A stretch of DNA of 64,000 bases from Cardiocondyla obscurior (lineage: Eukaryota > Arthropoda > Insecta > Hymenoptera > Formicidae), in assembly GCF_019399895.1 (NCBI RefSeq), contig NC_091864.1, positions 1,652,001-1,716,000 of the forward strand, in the 5' to 3' direction. Shown one piece after another: positions 48,345-61,044 of this stretch. The position numbers and the translations under genes were made by a program. A model generated the notes under the pieces. The model saw nothing but the letters and a program-made list of their open reading frames with translations. It was not told the origin of the DNA and made no database searches. Each line of letters starts with the position of its first letter. Position 1 is the stretch's first letter.

Positions 48345-49150
48345 TCCGAAGTCGCGAAAATCCCGGGGACCTTCGAGGAATGCATCTTCGTCGCTACGCC
48401 GGGAACGTGACCCTCCGACGTCGCCATAGAATTTGTACGACAATGGCCTTCCAGACCTTGTCGTTTTACCCCGCAACCGGCGAACCGCCCGTGCTCGTTG
48501 CACTCTCCCCCCTCGCTTCGGTAACATGGCGCGGCACGGTCGTCGTGCGGGACTTAGCGACGTCTCGGGGACTCTCGGATCTGAATGATTTAGCTGCGTC
48601 TTATGTCCCTCCGCGAAATCTAAGCCCGTTCCCCCGGCAGCTATCAGGTTTCCCGTTTTATCCGCGGATCACGCGAGCTCGCCCGGCTCGCTCAGTGAAT
48701 TTCAAACGATCTTCGTCCCAGCAGGAGTCTGCGCGATTACAGGCCGCTCTCGCAGAGTATATAGTAAAACATGATCCAGGATCGCCATAACAGGTACGTG
48801 GTGAATCGACGCTGCGCTCAAAATGCAGCGAAACACAGATCTATGTCGCAAGTCGTCGCGTTGAAACTCATTTTTATTCTTTTTCTTTTTTTTTCTTTTT
48901 TTTTTTTATTTTACTCTCGATTGTCGTTCAACCGCGTGTTTTTTTATATTGAATTTGTATCTCTTCCTTTTTCGTCGGTTTTTAAATATTTCAGCAACGT
49001 GGCTGGTTGCCACGAAAATTTATTCTTTCGCTAAAAGGACCCGAAAACGCTGCGACTGGTATTTCCGTATGATAATCTGTGTCTTGGGGCATATTATCCG
49101 TGTGTACCGAAAGGACCGACCTAGTGCCGCACGATCCGCCTGGATCTGAC
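48345..49150. other. No definite gene
   Basis: A 136-codon plus-strand ORF (48380-48790) ends beside CATAACAG/GTACGTGG, a donor-like site, but I can see no start, acceptor or homology to support an exon. T-rich DNA follows (48870-48920). Confidence 0.4.
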
Positions 49151-49156
49151 GTTCGG

Positions 49157-49208
49157 CTAAATCGAACTTGCGGAACGCATTTGCATAGAACAAGTAGCCG
49201 TTGCTCCC
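49157..49208. repeat. Dispersed element with ATTTGCAT, copy 1
   Basis: The core ATCGAACTTG...ATTTGCATAGAACAAGTAG (49161-49200) matches 49881-49920 at 33 of 40 positions with no gap, an offset of exactly 720 nt. Both copies contain the octamer ATTTGCAT. On the minus strand both read Y-L-F-(Y/H)-A-N followed two residues later by K-F-D. Confidence 0.75.
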
Positions 49209-49746
49209 TTCTCTTCTCCTGCCTCCTTGATTCACCGTCGTGAGGTTCAGAACGGTATGCGGAAAAGGCGACCGCCCGCCGAAATGTAATTCAGAAGTAT
49301 CAGCGAATTTTTTCGACCGTAAAAGCTCGTCAAAGTCAATCGTATCCGAAAGTATAATTTAAAAGAAAAAAAAAAGAAAACGTCTAGATAGCTCGCAGCA
49401 ATATTAATTTACCGTAGCATAAAATAACTCAACGTGGCACAAAAATAAATAGAAATAAAAGTAATATCAAAGACGCATTTCCGAGACGCGATTTTCAATT
49501 TGCCGCATAATTAATCGTCTTTATTTGGGCGGGACGCAGTCGTTATGCCAGATATACCCTCGGCGAGTGCAGGGCACTGCATTATAGTCGAGATGACTAT
49601 TCTGTTTAGTTGGAAACGAGATTCCACGGCGGACAGATAGCGGAATGATTTCTGTTAATCACAGTTGTGGTCCACTCGGCGTTGATTGTGGCAACACACC
49701 GCCAGCTGACCGACCATTGTACGTGCGCATCTCTCACTCTCTCGCA

Positions 49747-49770
49747 CTCTCTCTCTCTCTCTCTCTCTCT
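49747..49770. repeat. (CT)12 microsatellite
   Basis: Pure CT dinucleotide, flanked on both sides by degenerate CT-rich sequence (about 49729-49776). Confidence 0.95.
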
Positions 49771-49875
49771 TTCTCTGTACACGTCTCTGTTATTATTCTC
49801 GCATAAACTCTCGTCCTGAAGGTACGGTTGTCTTGGAGCGGGTTGGCTGGGACCGAGTCCAGCGAATCCGCCGCT

Positions 49876-49928
49876 CGCGAATCGAACTTGCAAATCGAAT
49901 TTGCATGGAACAAGTAGTCACGATTCCC
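49876..49928. repeat. Dispersed element with ATTTGCAT, copy 2
   Basis: Second copy of the element at 49157-49208. It lies within minus-strand ORFs up to 176 codons (49734-50264), none with a known domain. The element may be the remnant of a repeat family; only these two copies were noticed here. Confidence 0.75.
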
Positions 49929-49939
49929 AGCCACGACTC

Positions 49940-52900
49940 CGTTGGTCCAGACGACCGGGTGGTCTCTCGTCCGTATTTCCGTTCCTCTCGTTCGCGCCGC
50001 ATATTTACGCCGCGCGACGTTTCGTGTTTCCCCGCTGGGACCCCTCGGCCGAGATTGCGGAGAATTTGCCGCCACACGCACACGCAACACGCGGAGAGTT
50101 CCCGCGATTGTACTTTCAGAATTGTTCGGCCGCCGTCGCACGAACGATGCCGTGATTGCGACGCGACCGCGCCAAACGGAAGCGCCGACATGTGTAACCC
50201 GCGAATTATGTGACAGATGCTTTCGGACAACTCGCCGACGGAAAACTGTCTTGGGGACGCTCAAAATTATGGCCCGCGCGACGACGTAAATTGCACCGCG
50301 TTGTTATCATTCGGGTTATCTCACAATCAAGAACTCGCCGGCCCGAAATTATTTCCCGTCGATGATGAATTTGAAAATCTACTTGGTCTTTAAATATATG
50401 ACTTATTTTTTTTTTATTACTTCAGCAGAATTTAATATTAGGGCATTTTTTGTGTTGTACGAATTTAATTCGGAAATTGGAATAAAAAAAAAGAAGGGGA
50501 GGTTTTATTATTTTCTATCGACTGTTTTCTTGTCAAATGCTAATTTCTAACGATGTAATATTCACTCGCGAAAAGAAACGACCCCTCGGAGAGTCCTATG
50601 AGCCATCATAAAAGATACAAAAGACATATTTTTCTCGAATCGATAAAGCGCGCGATGTGAATGATAAATGCTTATCCCCGAGGAGCGCCGGGGCTCTTCT
50701 CAGCCGAAAAGTTTAGGGCCAATTTTATCCCCATTCGGTGCACACGGTCCCGTCACGTTTCGCAGGGCGCGGCGGCGGCCTGCCTGCGTAAAAGGGCGAC
50801 GTTAAAAATTCATTATCTCGTGTTCGCATGCACTGAGTCAACAAGCGCGGGCACGAAGAACATTTTTCTCACAAGGCAGAGCGCGCATAATTTTACAGCT
50901 GCACCGTGCGTGGTAATACGGAATAAGGGACGCGTCTACTTCGATCCGGCTCTTCGTTGTGACTCTCGTGAAAGGTCCTCTTGCGGAAACGAGGAGAAAA
51001 ACTGTCGCGGTAATTAGTTGGGACCGAGCTTTCGAATTTTTCGCGGTGAGGATAGTGCCTTCGTCGTGCCTTTGCGACAGAAAGTCATCCTCGATAGAGG
51101 AACGGCGGTCTTCCGCTTGGACGAGGGAAAGAGTAAAAAAGGCTTGGGTGGCTCGGGAGGAATCTCGCGTGATGCGACTCTGCGGCTTCGGCGGGCGAAG
51201 GGCCCTCAAAGGCTCGTCTCTTGACTCTCACGACTCTCTTGCAACGGCGGGTTGTCCGAGGTGAAGAGTGCGGTCGGCCGGGCCGACGAGCTTCTTGTCT
51301 CTTCGTCGTTGGAGTGCACTTCCGGCCGCCCCGCGGCATGCAAATATTGACTACCAGCCCTCCCCACGTTTCCCCCTGACGTCTCTCCCTTTTTCTCCCT
51401 CGCTAGACCGTCGGGCCCTTTTCTGAATCCTGCCGCTGGCTTGTTTTTTCTGCCTTATTATTTTCGCCAGTACTTCACAGACGACAACGACGACGATTCT
51501 AAGAGCGAAAACTCACGAGTGAAATTGCATTTCAGGAACGCGACCGCGACTGTCAGTTTCACGTAAAAAATATCATCTTTTATTCGTAGGACGGTATTTA
51601 GCTGAATTTACGTTACGCAATATTTTCGTTACGTCTCACTCGTTCCCATTTCAGAGTATATTTATGAAATAAATAAGTTACGTCGAGTGGCCGTCTGTTT
51701 TTTTCTTTTTTTTTTTTTTCAAAATTTTTAGTCCCGTTACTCTCGAGATAAATCTTGGCAATATTTCAAAACTCGGAAATTTAGAACTCTGTTTTTTTAG
51801 TAAAACAAACGTAAACGATTAGTTTCGCCATGAAAAGTCGCGTCTCGCGATTACAATTTGATCGCAATGAAACGTATTTCAAGAATCAAGCTTCTCGAGG
51901 ATCCTCCGGCGTTCTTGGCGAATGCACTTGGCCACAACATCGCGGTAGGAATTTACGTCGCCGACCCGTCGAGGAGCGATCCCCTAACATCCACCTGATC
52001 CGACCGTATACGTCAACGTGTCGCGCGCGCACGTAGACAGTACATAAACCCGCCTCTCCAATGCCGCTCAAATTCGCATTTCCTCGCGCTGTCACGTTAG
52101 AATTACCTTTGTGCGAGCCACCGAAGGAGCCGAGCGTGTGCCAGGGAATAAATAGAGAGTCCTGCGAGCGCACAATGAGACAGAGAGACCGCGTAACGAG
52201 AGGAAAATCGTGCGGAGGGTTTTGGATCGGAGAGAACATTGTTATCGCCTCCGCCCGTGTTTTCGCACGGCCTTCGGTGGCCTTTGCGACGACGCGAGAA
52301 AAATAGCGTATAAACCGCGCGCGTATCCAATCTGCTGGCAAATCCGTGCGCGCGCTCCTCATTCTCGAGCGAAGAAAGGAAGGAAAGGCGAGATCGATGA
52401 GGAAGGTAACGGCTCGCCTGGATGTACCGGGAAAAAACGAGCTCCTTCGCGACGACACTTTGACAACGTGATACGACCTGACCGTTTCTTATCGCTGTTA
52501 TCGCCGCCGCGAACCTCTCGGGGTTTAAAGATCAACTTTTAGGCAGATTTAACCTCGGCAATAGAAACCTTAGTTCATCCTACGTGCTTAGACTACGTTG
52601 TTTTCAACGATCAAAAAAAAAAAAAAATTGAGCTTCAAGTCTTGCTCCGCGTGCGAGTTCAAACACAGTGATCACGTAAGCTCGGGTTAAATTGAAAATA
52701 ATTGTACGATAAATTTGCGTAGAAAATTAATATGTACGTAGATATCATTCGCGCATAAGGCGATGTCCGATATTAATTTCTCGAACCGAGCATACGAACT
52801 TATCTCATTATATCAAAGAGTGGGACACGACGATTATCCGTGTCGATTAATTTCTACGGTCTCCTCCCGCGTGTTTCCTTGTTAAAGACACCCGGGAAAC

Positions 52901-53080
52901 AAATTTAATCAAGTCCGCCGTGCGAATCGGGCGCGAAGCGTAAATTTCCGATGGTCGTCGTTGTTGCTGGACGAGTTTCGGCGACGTTAGGAACTGCCAT
53001 TCCCACGGACACGGAAGTATCGCCCGCGCGAAAGTGCGGGACCTCTTCCGCAACAATCTTCCCGTCTGCCGCGAAGGAGG
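49940..53080. other. No gene seen
   Basis: CpG-rich, stop-poor segments give overlapping ORFs of 120-190 codons (for example 51886-52458, minus) on both strands, which argues against any one being real. T-runs near 50407 and 51707 and A13 near 52614. Confidence 0.45.
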
Positions 53081-53083
53081 CGC

Positions 53084-53109
53084 GGGGTGGGGGGGGCGGG
53101 GGCGGGGGG
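53084..53109 (+). other. Predicted G-quadruplex motif
   Basis: Four G-runs of 4, 8, 5 and 6 separated by single bases (T, C, C). Single-nucleotide loops with runs of four or more G make this an unusually favourable parallel quadruplex. It lies in the 218-codon plus-strand ORF 52951-53607, where it would encode polyglycine; I regard that ORF as fortuitous. Confidence 0.8.
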
Positions 53110-53460
53110 CTGTTATCTCGCCTCTTAATCCGGTCGGCAACTCCACGAGAGAGCGGTCGTTGTAGCGCTCTAGGGCGAACGGTGTCGTCGCCGGAAACGG
53201 TAACTTTAATGTATTCGAGAAGGGTCAAACTTCGGTTGCTACTTCGCCAACCGCGCGCTCCTCTGCCTCTCTTTCTTTCTCGCCCTCTCTTCCCCCTACC
53301 GCCTACAAAGACTCCGTGTCCCTTCATTACGTCAGCGGGCCGACCCAATTTCGCGGCGTCTGAACTTTCGTCTCCGAATCCCGAAACTTTGGCCGGGAGA
53401 GACTACACGGAGGAAGTTTCGAGAGGAGACGAAACACTTGCAGCTCTCGAAAATAGCGAA

Positions 53461-53482
53461 CACTTAGACGTGAGTCTAAGTG
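53461..53482. repeat. Perfect 9-bp hairpin
   Basis: CACTTAGAC, loop GTGA, GTCTAAGTG. Perfect stem with a four-base loop. No T-run or promoter context points to a function. Confidence 0.8.
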
Positions 53483-53609
53483 AAGAAAACCTCGCCGATA
53501 TCTGCCTGCAATTACATAGACGAGCACGTTTATTTTCTTATCCGCCCATTTCTCGCGTTCTTTTTTTTTTCTGTTACATATTCTATTATTTCTATACTTC
53601 TGCATAAAC

Positions 53610-56600
53610 GTGTGGGAGTAAAAAATAAATTTAAGGCTTTAAATATAAATTTGTTAGTGAATTTAAACGATTAGATTTGAAAAAATGTTATTTTTAATTT
53701 AGTTGTGAATCTTAACCAAAGGTTACTTCTTCGTCTGCGACATCGTGAATATAAGTTTAGATCTGAAGTGCTAACTTTTGCAGTCGCGGGTAGTTTGCAG
53801 GTTTACAGGAGGTTTGCCCCGGGCTCGAAAGTATTATCTCGAACTTCAGAAGGATATTCGAGTCGGCAAAGTACTGAAAAGTGTCGTGGAAAATGTAATA
53901 TGTATTGTATTATTACAGTCTAACATCTTATGATACTTTTAAACCTATTATCAATTATACCTTTCAAAGCTACATAAATCTTTATTTTAAAAATACGTAA
54001 AATATATTTATCATTAATAATTATTAATTACTATAAGTCAATTATTTTTTTCTATATAAAATTTTTTAACATATTATTTATTACAATGCGAATAAATTTT
54101 AGAAATAATTTTTTTTTACCTGCTAACAGCAAGAATTTATCTGTTTAAAATATTCGACTGCAAGAATTAGCAAAATGGAGAGCAGGGCACGTAAGATTAT
54201 TTTAAATTAAAATTATATTAAAGCCGATTCGTGACGATAATCGTGACGCCTTCGCGTTCTATGGCGACTGTGCTGTTAATATAGGTATATAAATATATGT
54301 TATCCGGTCAGGGAATACGAGAGGTTAGCGCGAGTACAGCACGGCGACGCCTAATTCAAACGACCGCCGTGGGCGCATGTGTGTAATATCGTCCCAGAAG
54401 AGTCTAAGTGGCAAGTTCCGAGAGGCCGAAGCCCCCGGAATTTAATTTATAATTTCGCCACGAAATTTCGCGCCGCCGAGCAATAAAAAGCACATTAGAG
54501 GATCCTCGTCGCGCGGACGTACCGGGACTGGAAAGTGGATTATCGTTAGGCTATGTGGCTGAGGGCTGAGTTAATTAAAGGCCGTTCGAACTTTGGTCTT
54601 AGCTCGGGACACATCCGCGAGGATAGTTTCTCGAGCATTATCGCCTCGGCCCCTCGAACTTCGGACACTTAATAGCATCGTCGTAATATCATGAATGCGT
54701 TTTTATTAACCTCCGGACACGTGAGCGGCGAAGCGTTTGCGTTTTTTAATAGAACACCTTAGGCGTTGATAGTTTGTTTAATTATTACACGCGTGTATTT
54801 GGTTTTCATTTTGAAGAACCCCGGACGGCGATGTCGATTTTCTTACATTTTGGAATATGTAAAGATATATTTTGAAACTCAATTTTATTTTAATTTTAAA
54901 TGAAGACCACGCGTTCCGCAACTATGGATAATAATTTTGGCAAAAAGGAGAAGCCTCTTGAGAAAGTAGTTGTATCATAAGAAAAGTTACACTTGGACTC
55001 CTTCCGGATGGAAAACTCACGCCGAGATTAAAATGTGCATCAAAGTTCAGGGAGGAAGATTAAAGCACTTCCCAAACTTGACCGAGTAATTTCGTCCAAT
55101 GAGCTCGTGCCATGTAAAATTATACGAATCTTCTAATAACATCGCCTTACGACGCCTGCAAGCCAGCGTTTAAAATACTGACTTACAAATACTACAAATA
55201 GATATTAAAATTACATTTTACATTAAAATTATCTCGTTTGTAATAGAAAAGGGAAGTAGGGCGCAAGTTCTTAGTCGATTTAAATTAAATTTGATTTCAG
55301 CGTAATCTCTTAATTTAAATTTTTAATTACACGGATTCAATATTAATAATCGGAAAGTTGCAAGAAAAACAATCTCCGATTTCTTTCTTTGTTTAAAAAC
55401 GATTCGTTACCGACTTTATTAAATGCTTTTTGAGTTTATTAATGAGTCACGTTTATTAAATATTCCACGTTCTAAATCCATCCAGAAAGATCGTACGCAT
55501 CAACATCGGTAAGAGCCAATTAAATATTTCACTCGTAAGACGACTAATGTCTTTCAACGATAAAGCGTTCTATATATTGAGATTTATGGCAAAATCTTTG
55601 ACGTTGAAGCTCCACCAATTAATAGCCTCTTATCTGTTTAACGACCGAGTCGTTCGTCAACCGAGACAGAGAATGTTCTGATATTCAGGCGAATATCTTA
55701 GCGTAATAAAAAATCCTCTCACTTCGTTCCTTCTCTTTCTCTCGTTATCACGCAAAGCGGTATAATTCCGGAAACGTTAGTCTCAGGTTTCAGATCATCT
55801 ACACCGTATTTAATCCCAAATCTGTCCGACCAATTATTGCATACAAATTAAATCACGATGAAATAGCTCTTTACTTTTCTCTTTTTTTTTTTTTATCAAC
55901 AAACATTTCTCTTGATACTAAAATATAAATTGTAAATTGCCACTCATCTCGAATTATTTACAATTCATATAACGGTATAAGGAAAAAAATCAAATATATA
56001 TATAAATAAAGAATAAATATACTGGCGCTCGACGTTATTATTTTGCGGGACTTTCACCAACGGTGAAGGAGCATTGTTATCTTTCATGCTTTCGCGCTCG
56101 GACACACGGGCAAAGTGTTGTCTTGCTCTCTCGCGGCGCTGTAACTCCCACAAGAATCAGGGTCGTCGTAGATTACAATTATCCGAAAATGGCTCGTAGG
56201 AAGAGAAAGGGGCCGGCAAGACCGTAGGAACTCTCCCGTAGTTACGATCGTGCCGGCGACCTACCGGAAGTGGTACCAACAACGACCCAGGGTAATAGTC
56301 GGCCACCCTACAAATTCTAATAAATATCAACGGGTTTACAGGAAGCCGTAGGGCTCCTTCGCGAACATCCTAAGTGTTATTAATTGTCCGGTAGCTCGGG
56401 AGCTAGGCACTTTCGATTTTGAGATACGTACCTTCGAGAAGTAAGCCGCGCCGAATTCTTGCGTCATTAATATCTCGCTCGCCGATGAATCTGAAAAAGA
56501 AAGAAAAAAAATTTATCAGCTTAGAAGCTTTCGAGAAATTAAATACGACTCGATTAAAAACGCGATGTTTCCTTATTAAAACGACATCAGTCCTCGCCCA

Positions 56601-59600
56601 AACGGTAGCAGTTACATCGTCCTTTTCTGCCATCGAGAGTGGCCCATTTTCCTTTTAATAATCTCGGTCCTCGTGCAATAATTATAAGACTACGCGAGGG
56701 AAATGTACAACCTTTTCCCGACCTCGCCGGGGCCTCCTTATTACGAAAGTACGAAGCGAGTACGACGCGGTACGCTGCGCCGGAATTACTACGAATGAAG
56801 TCCTTAATCTTAATAAACTTCAGGGCACCCGCCTTCCATCCGCCTTCAGCCTTCGCCTCTCTTTTGCGCCCTCCGCAGTTTATCCCCTGTCAGTTGCCTC
56901 AGAATTCTCTCGCGAGAGTTCTGCGGTGGTGCAGCAACCTCCCCCCTCCCCCGCGCCCGGGTATCCGGGAAGGGCACCCGCGGACTCGAAACGGCGATAT
57001 GAACATTCCGGGCGTGGAATATCCTCGCGCCGTTAATCTGTTCGGGACGAGGATGAAGAAGGCGAGGGCTGGGTATAGAGCGGCGTTATATTTTCCCGTC
57101 CGAGACGCGGATCTTCAGCGCGCGCGTGCATTGGTGGGCAAAATTCTTCGTCTTAATAAACGTCAACGCTCCGCTTCCTTCCCGCACCCTTCGCTCGTGT
57201 GTTTAAGTCATGGGAGCTTCTTAGACGCGGAATGCCGTACACGTGCACTTGCAAGTTGTTGCAGAAAAAATCTTTAATGGACTAGTCATTTGCAAATCAT
57301 AAAAAAGTTAAGCTGTGTAGTCAATGATTAAATGGATTCCTCCTTTGTTGAGTTTTAACGTTTTTTTTCTTTCTTTTTATTCAGCGCTTTGAAAAAACAG
57401 GATTTATATTTTCGTTTATTTATAATTATATATTTTTTAAGTGAAATCAAAGTTATTGTTTGGAAAAAAAAGGTACGGCTATTTTAGCAGAGTTAAAAGT
57501 TGATAGAATAATTCTTGAAATATTTAAGATGCCGGTGTAAAAAATGTTTTCAGAAAATAAAAGCGTTAGTTTCGTAAAAGTTCAACAGATTTCAATTTTT
57601 TAGTCAATCTTTTCACACTTATCGGCTATTCTGGGTCGTGTAAAAATATTTTTTATACTTCAGGGAGAGTGCTTTTTTTCGATCTTTTTTTTTCTCTTAA
57701 CCTTCTTGACTATACACAATCTTCACTCGAATTGTTCAGACTGAGTGAGTCGAATGCTTATAACTTCATCGGTTTTTCAAACGAACATATTTTTAAGATC
57801 TCGAAGTGTATGTATAAAAAGAAAAGTTTTGTAAGTTTTACGCGAAGAAAAATCCTTAATTACTTTTTCAGAATAAGAAGTTGGGGATTTCGAGGAAATA
57901 TGCGAGAGTAGAAGAATTATTGGAGAACTGAGGGAGGGAAAAAGAAAAAAGAAAGGAAAAAAAAAAAAAAAAGAGTATCGATAAAGCATCGCGAAAATCT
58001 CCGAATGAAATTTATAATTGATTTCGCGTTGCAGTGACGTGTGCAGGGCCCCCGGAGCATAATTATATGCTTCTACTATCGGCGCAGCTTTCCACAAACA
58101 TGCCGCCGTTCTAATTAGGACTCTAAATACCGGGCGCGATAACCTCCCGAGGATCGGTTGGGCGTAACAACGTTACGTGCATTCCGCGCACCGGGATATC
58201 GTGGATGCGAACCGGCGTGCGGGAGCTCCGTACATCGGCTCCCGTACTAAATATCATCCATCGCCCTCGAAGTCCTTCAAACTCCGTCACAGTATCCTCG
58301 TACCATTCCCGGACGTATATCCGGAGCGCGTCCGGACGCGTAATCCAATCCGATTGCTACATGCGCGCCAGGAACTCTTGACGGAGTTCTGAAGCGGCCG
58401 ACAATACCCGACGTTTCATCTTTCAAGAGTCCTCGCCAGTTGCCGGTGCATTAATCTCCGAAATATTCCGCGGGCGGAATTTCCCTGACGTTTGTGGATA
58501 CTATGGCCCCAGACATCGGGAATTACGCCGCGTCCTTTTTGCGCGTGTCAGCCTCGCGGTGCCAGTTGCATTTGGCGATTAATTAACCGGGAATGATGCG
58601 TAACAAGTTAGGACCGATTGTTTCTGTAATTAACGGACTTCGCGGGCGCGACACGTGTCGTCGAATTTTTTTATTTTTTTTTTTTTTATTTTTTCTTTTT
58701 TTAACTTCGCGCCACCTCAGAATTTACCCGACGCGACGGCTGTTCGAGAGACGTGAGATACTTCGCTCGACGATTTGCAACGTCCCGCATAGCTTTCGAG
58801 ATCAACACTAATTAGCGCGCAGACTGCAAATCTTGAAGCGTACATTATATATCCGGCGGGAAGTTTCCAAGTTTAATTCCGAAGTTTATTACATCCTTGC
58901 TGCATTTATGCGAGATCGATCTTCCGACCCTCCCGCCTTCCCCGCCCTCTCCTCCCCCGTGTCGTTGAAATTATTGTGAAAATTCACGAAATTTTTTCTG
59001 CCAACTCGTTTTCCGGCATTTTGGTAATATCAGATACCAAGGATAACTCGGCTCAAGTTTCGAAAATTGTTGAGAAAATCTCTTGCCCGGCTCCGTTACG
59101 AACACGATCGCTGAGTGCCACTGTTGCCGGCGGTGGTATGTTCCTCCGCAAGGTTCTCGGTAATACTCGGCCACTCGAAGGTAACTCACCATTGGACTCT
59201 CGGATTCCGGCGTTCTGGAACGTAGCTCGCGCACCACGTCCACGTCCTCCACGATCTCGGCATTGTTTCCAAAATTGTCGAACCACGCGGTCGTATTTAA
59301 TGTTCGAGCAGTGGAACCTGCTCTTCGGAATGGACGAGTCAGCCGAATGATTTATCCGATAGTAAATTGAGACACGAGGATTGTAACTTTCGCATTCCTA
59401 TCTAACACACGATCGAAATATCAGCTATCTCCATCTTATTTCACGACTCGCCAGTTAAATATACGAAATATCTTTGCGTTTAATCGAAAGCATGGTAATT
59501 ACACCCGAGTGTATTTACTGAAACGTCAACCGAAGTTCTCCACGATCGTTTAAAGGCGTGTTAAAGCGCGGCAGAATACTAATCTCGAAATAATGCGGAC

Positions 59601-60990
59601 GAATGGATGAAGCAACCGGCGACACGCAGTTCAATTTCTCGCTCAAAGACACCGGGGCCGTCTGGACCCCGCGAGGCTGAAAGTATTAGCGCCGAATAAT
59701 ATGCCAGGCCGCTCGTCGGTTCGCGGCTTGTAATCCCAAAAGGGACGACTATCGGGCCGGCTCCGTCACCGTCTCTCTTTCGCTAACGTTGCTTCATCCC
59801 GCTAATCCCCCGGTTCGCTCACGTTAATTGAAAACTTTGCCACTCCGTCCCCGAGCCGAGATATTAACATTCATCGTCGCGGCGCAGAGCGTCGCCTAAC
59901 GCTCCATCCATTAGGAATTACACCCATTCACCCTCTCTTTCCCGGCCCTACGTTCCTCGCCTGCGATTTCGCGGGACCGTTTCAGCGCGTCATCTTTCTG
60001 CCACCGCGGCCGAGATCGTAGCGCGACTAACAGGCGTTAATCCTCGTCGATCCAAATACGGCGGGAGCACTTCTGTTCTTGAAAGGCGAGGAAAAACTCC
60101 ATCTCGCCGTGTCTTCACGGTCGCGGAACGTATCTTAAGGACGCGTAATCGTTTCTGAACCACCGCTCTCTGTTTGCGCAGCCGAGATTTAAATTCGCGG
60201 CTTTTCGTTTGTCTCGATGATTAAGCCGGTCCTCGACACGCGATTCTATCAACGCTCGTTAGATCGCGACGTCGGCGTTGAATGCGAATGAGGAGAAACG
60301 TGGGCGACGTGCCCTTTTTTAGAAATACGCGCGAAAAATCGTTGGATGTCAGATAGCAGTTGAATAAACGAACAACTTACATCAGAAATGCTAAGAAAGT
60401 CGATTTTTGACGGTCTAAGAGGCGTTTCAGCTCCCTTGCTTTTGATTCTCGTTTAAATTTAACAAATGATTATAATATTCTTGATCCGTCGCAGTTGATC
60501 GATAATCATTTGACCTAAAAGATTGCCGGTCCTCGGAATACTTCGATAATTACACGTCATCGTCGACAGGTAGTTATAATACAATATGCTAAGCTTTGTA
60601 CCGTAGGACGCGCGTCAAAGCGGAAGCTTGATGTGCATCGTGCGCAGCGCCGTTTCCGTGGTTGCTCCAAAACCGACAATGGTGGGGTACAAACATTGTT
60701 TCAACGATAAGATATATATAACGCAACGTAAAAATCAATTTTCCGATACGCCGTATGCGCCGTAAATTACGTGACAATTTATGGATTATCCTCGCAGCCA
60801 CGATTAATACCGTGCACTTTGCAGTTAAGCTGCTGTCTTTATTTAGAGCGATAATACGACGTCGTAGTTCTATGAAAATGTTGTACTTGGTGTATCCGCG
60901 AGTAAAATGAGCCGAGGTATTTCGGTACGTTAAAAGCACAGCAACGAAATTTACATATTTTGAGTCGAGTTATTTGAAACGTGTTAATTT
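53610..60990. other. No gene seen
   Basis: AT-rich from 53600 to 54200 and in much of 54780-56000; CpG-rich from 56640 to 57280 (212-codon plus-strand ORF, without domains) and from 58100 to 60300. Acceptor-like TTTCTTTTTATTCAG ends at about 57383 with no partner. A-rich run near 57957. Nothing is assignable. Confidence 0.5.
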
Positions 60991-61007
60991 GTTAATTACA
61001 ATTTATC

Positions 61008-61039
61008 TTGATTAATTATATATATATTTAATTAATCAA
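61008..61039. repeat. AT-rich palindrome with 11-bp arms
   Basis: TTGATTAATTA and TAATTAATCAA are perfect inverted repeats around a 10-nt AT loop. Each arm contains homeodomain-type TAAT cores. Confidence 0.8.
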
Positions 61040-61044
61040 AAATA

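Noticed and set aside
48380..48790. 136-codon ORF ending beside a GTACGT donor-like site
   Set aside because: Donor core is weak, no acceptor or start evidence, and no homology.
52951..53607. 218-codon plus-strand ORF
   Set aside because: Its polyglycine comes from the G-quadruplex run and its end from T-rich sequence; no splice sites or family support it.
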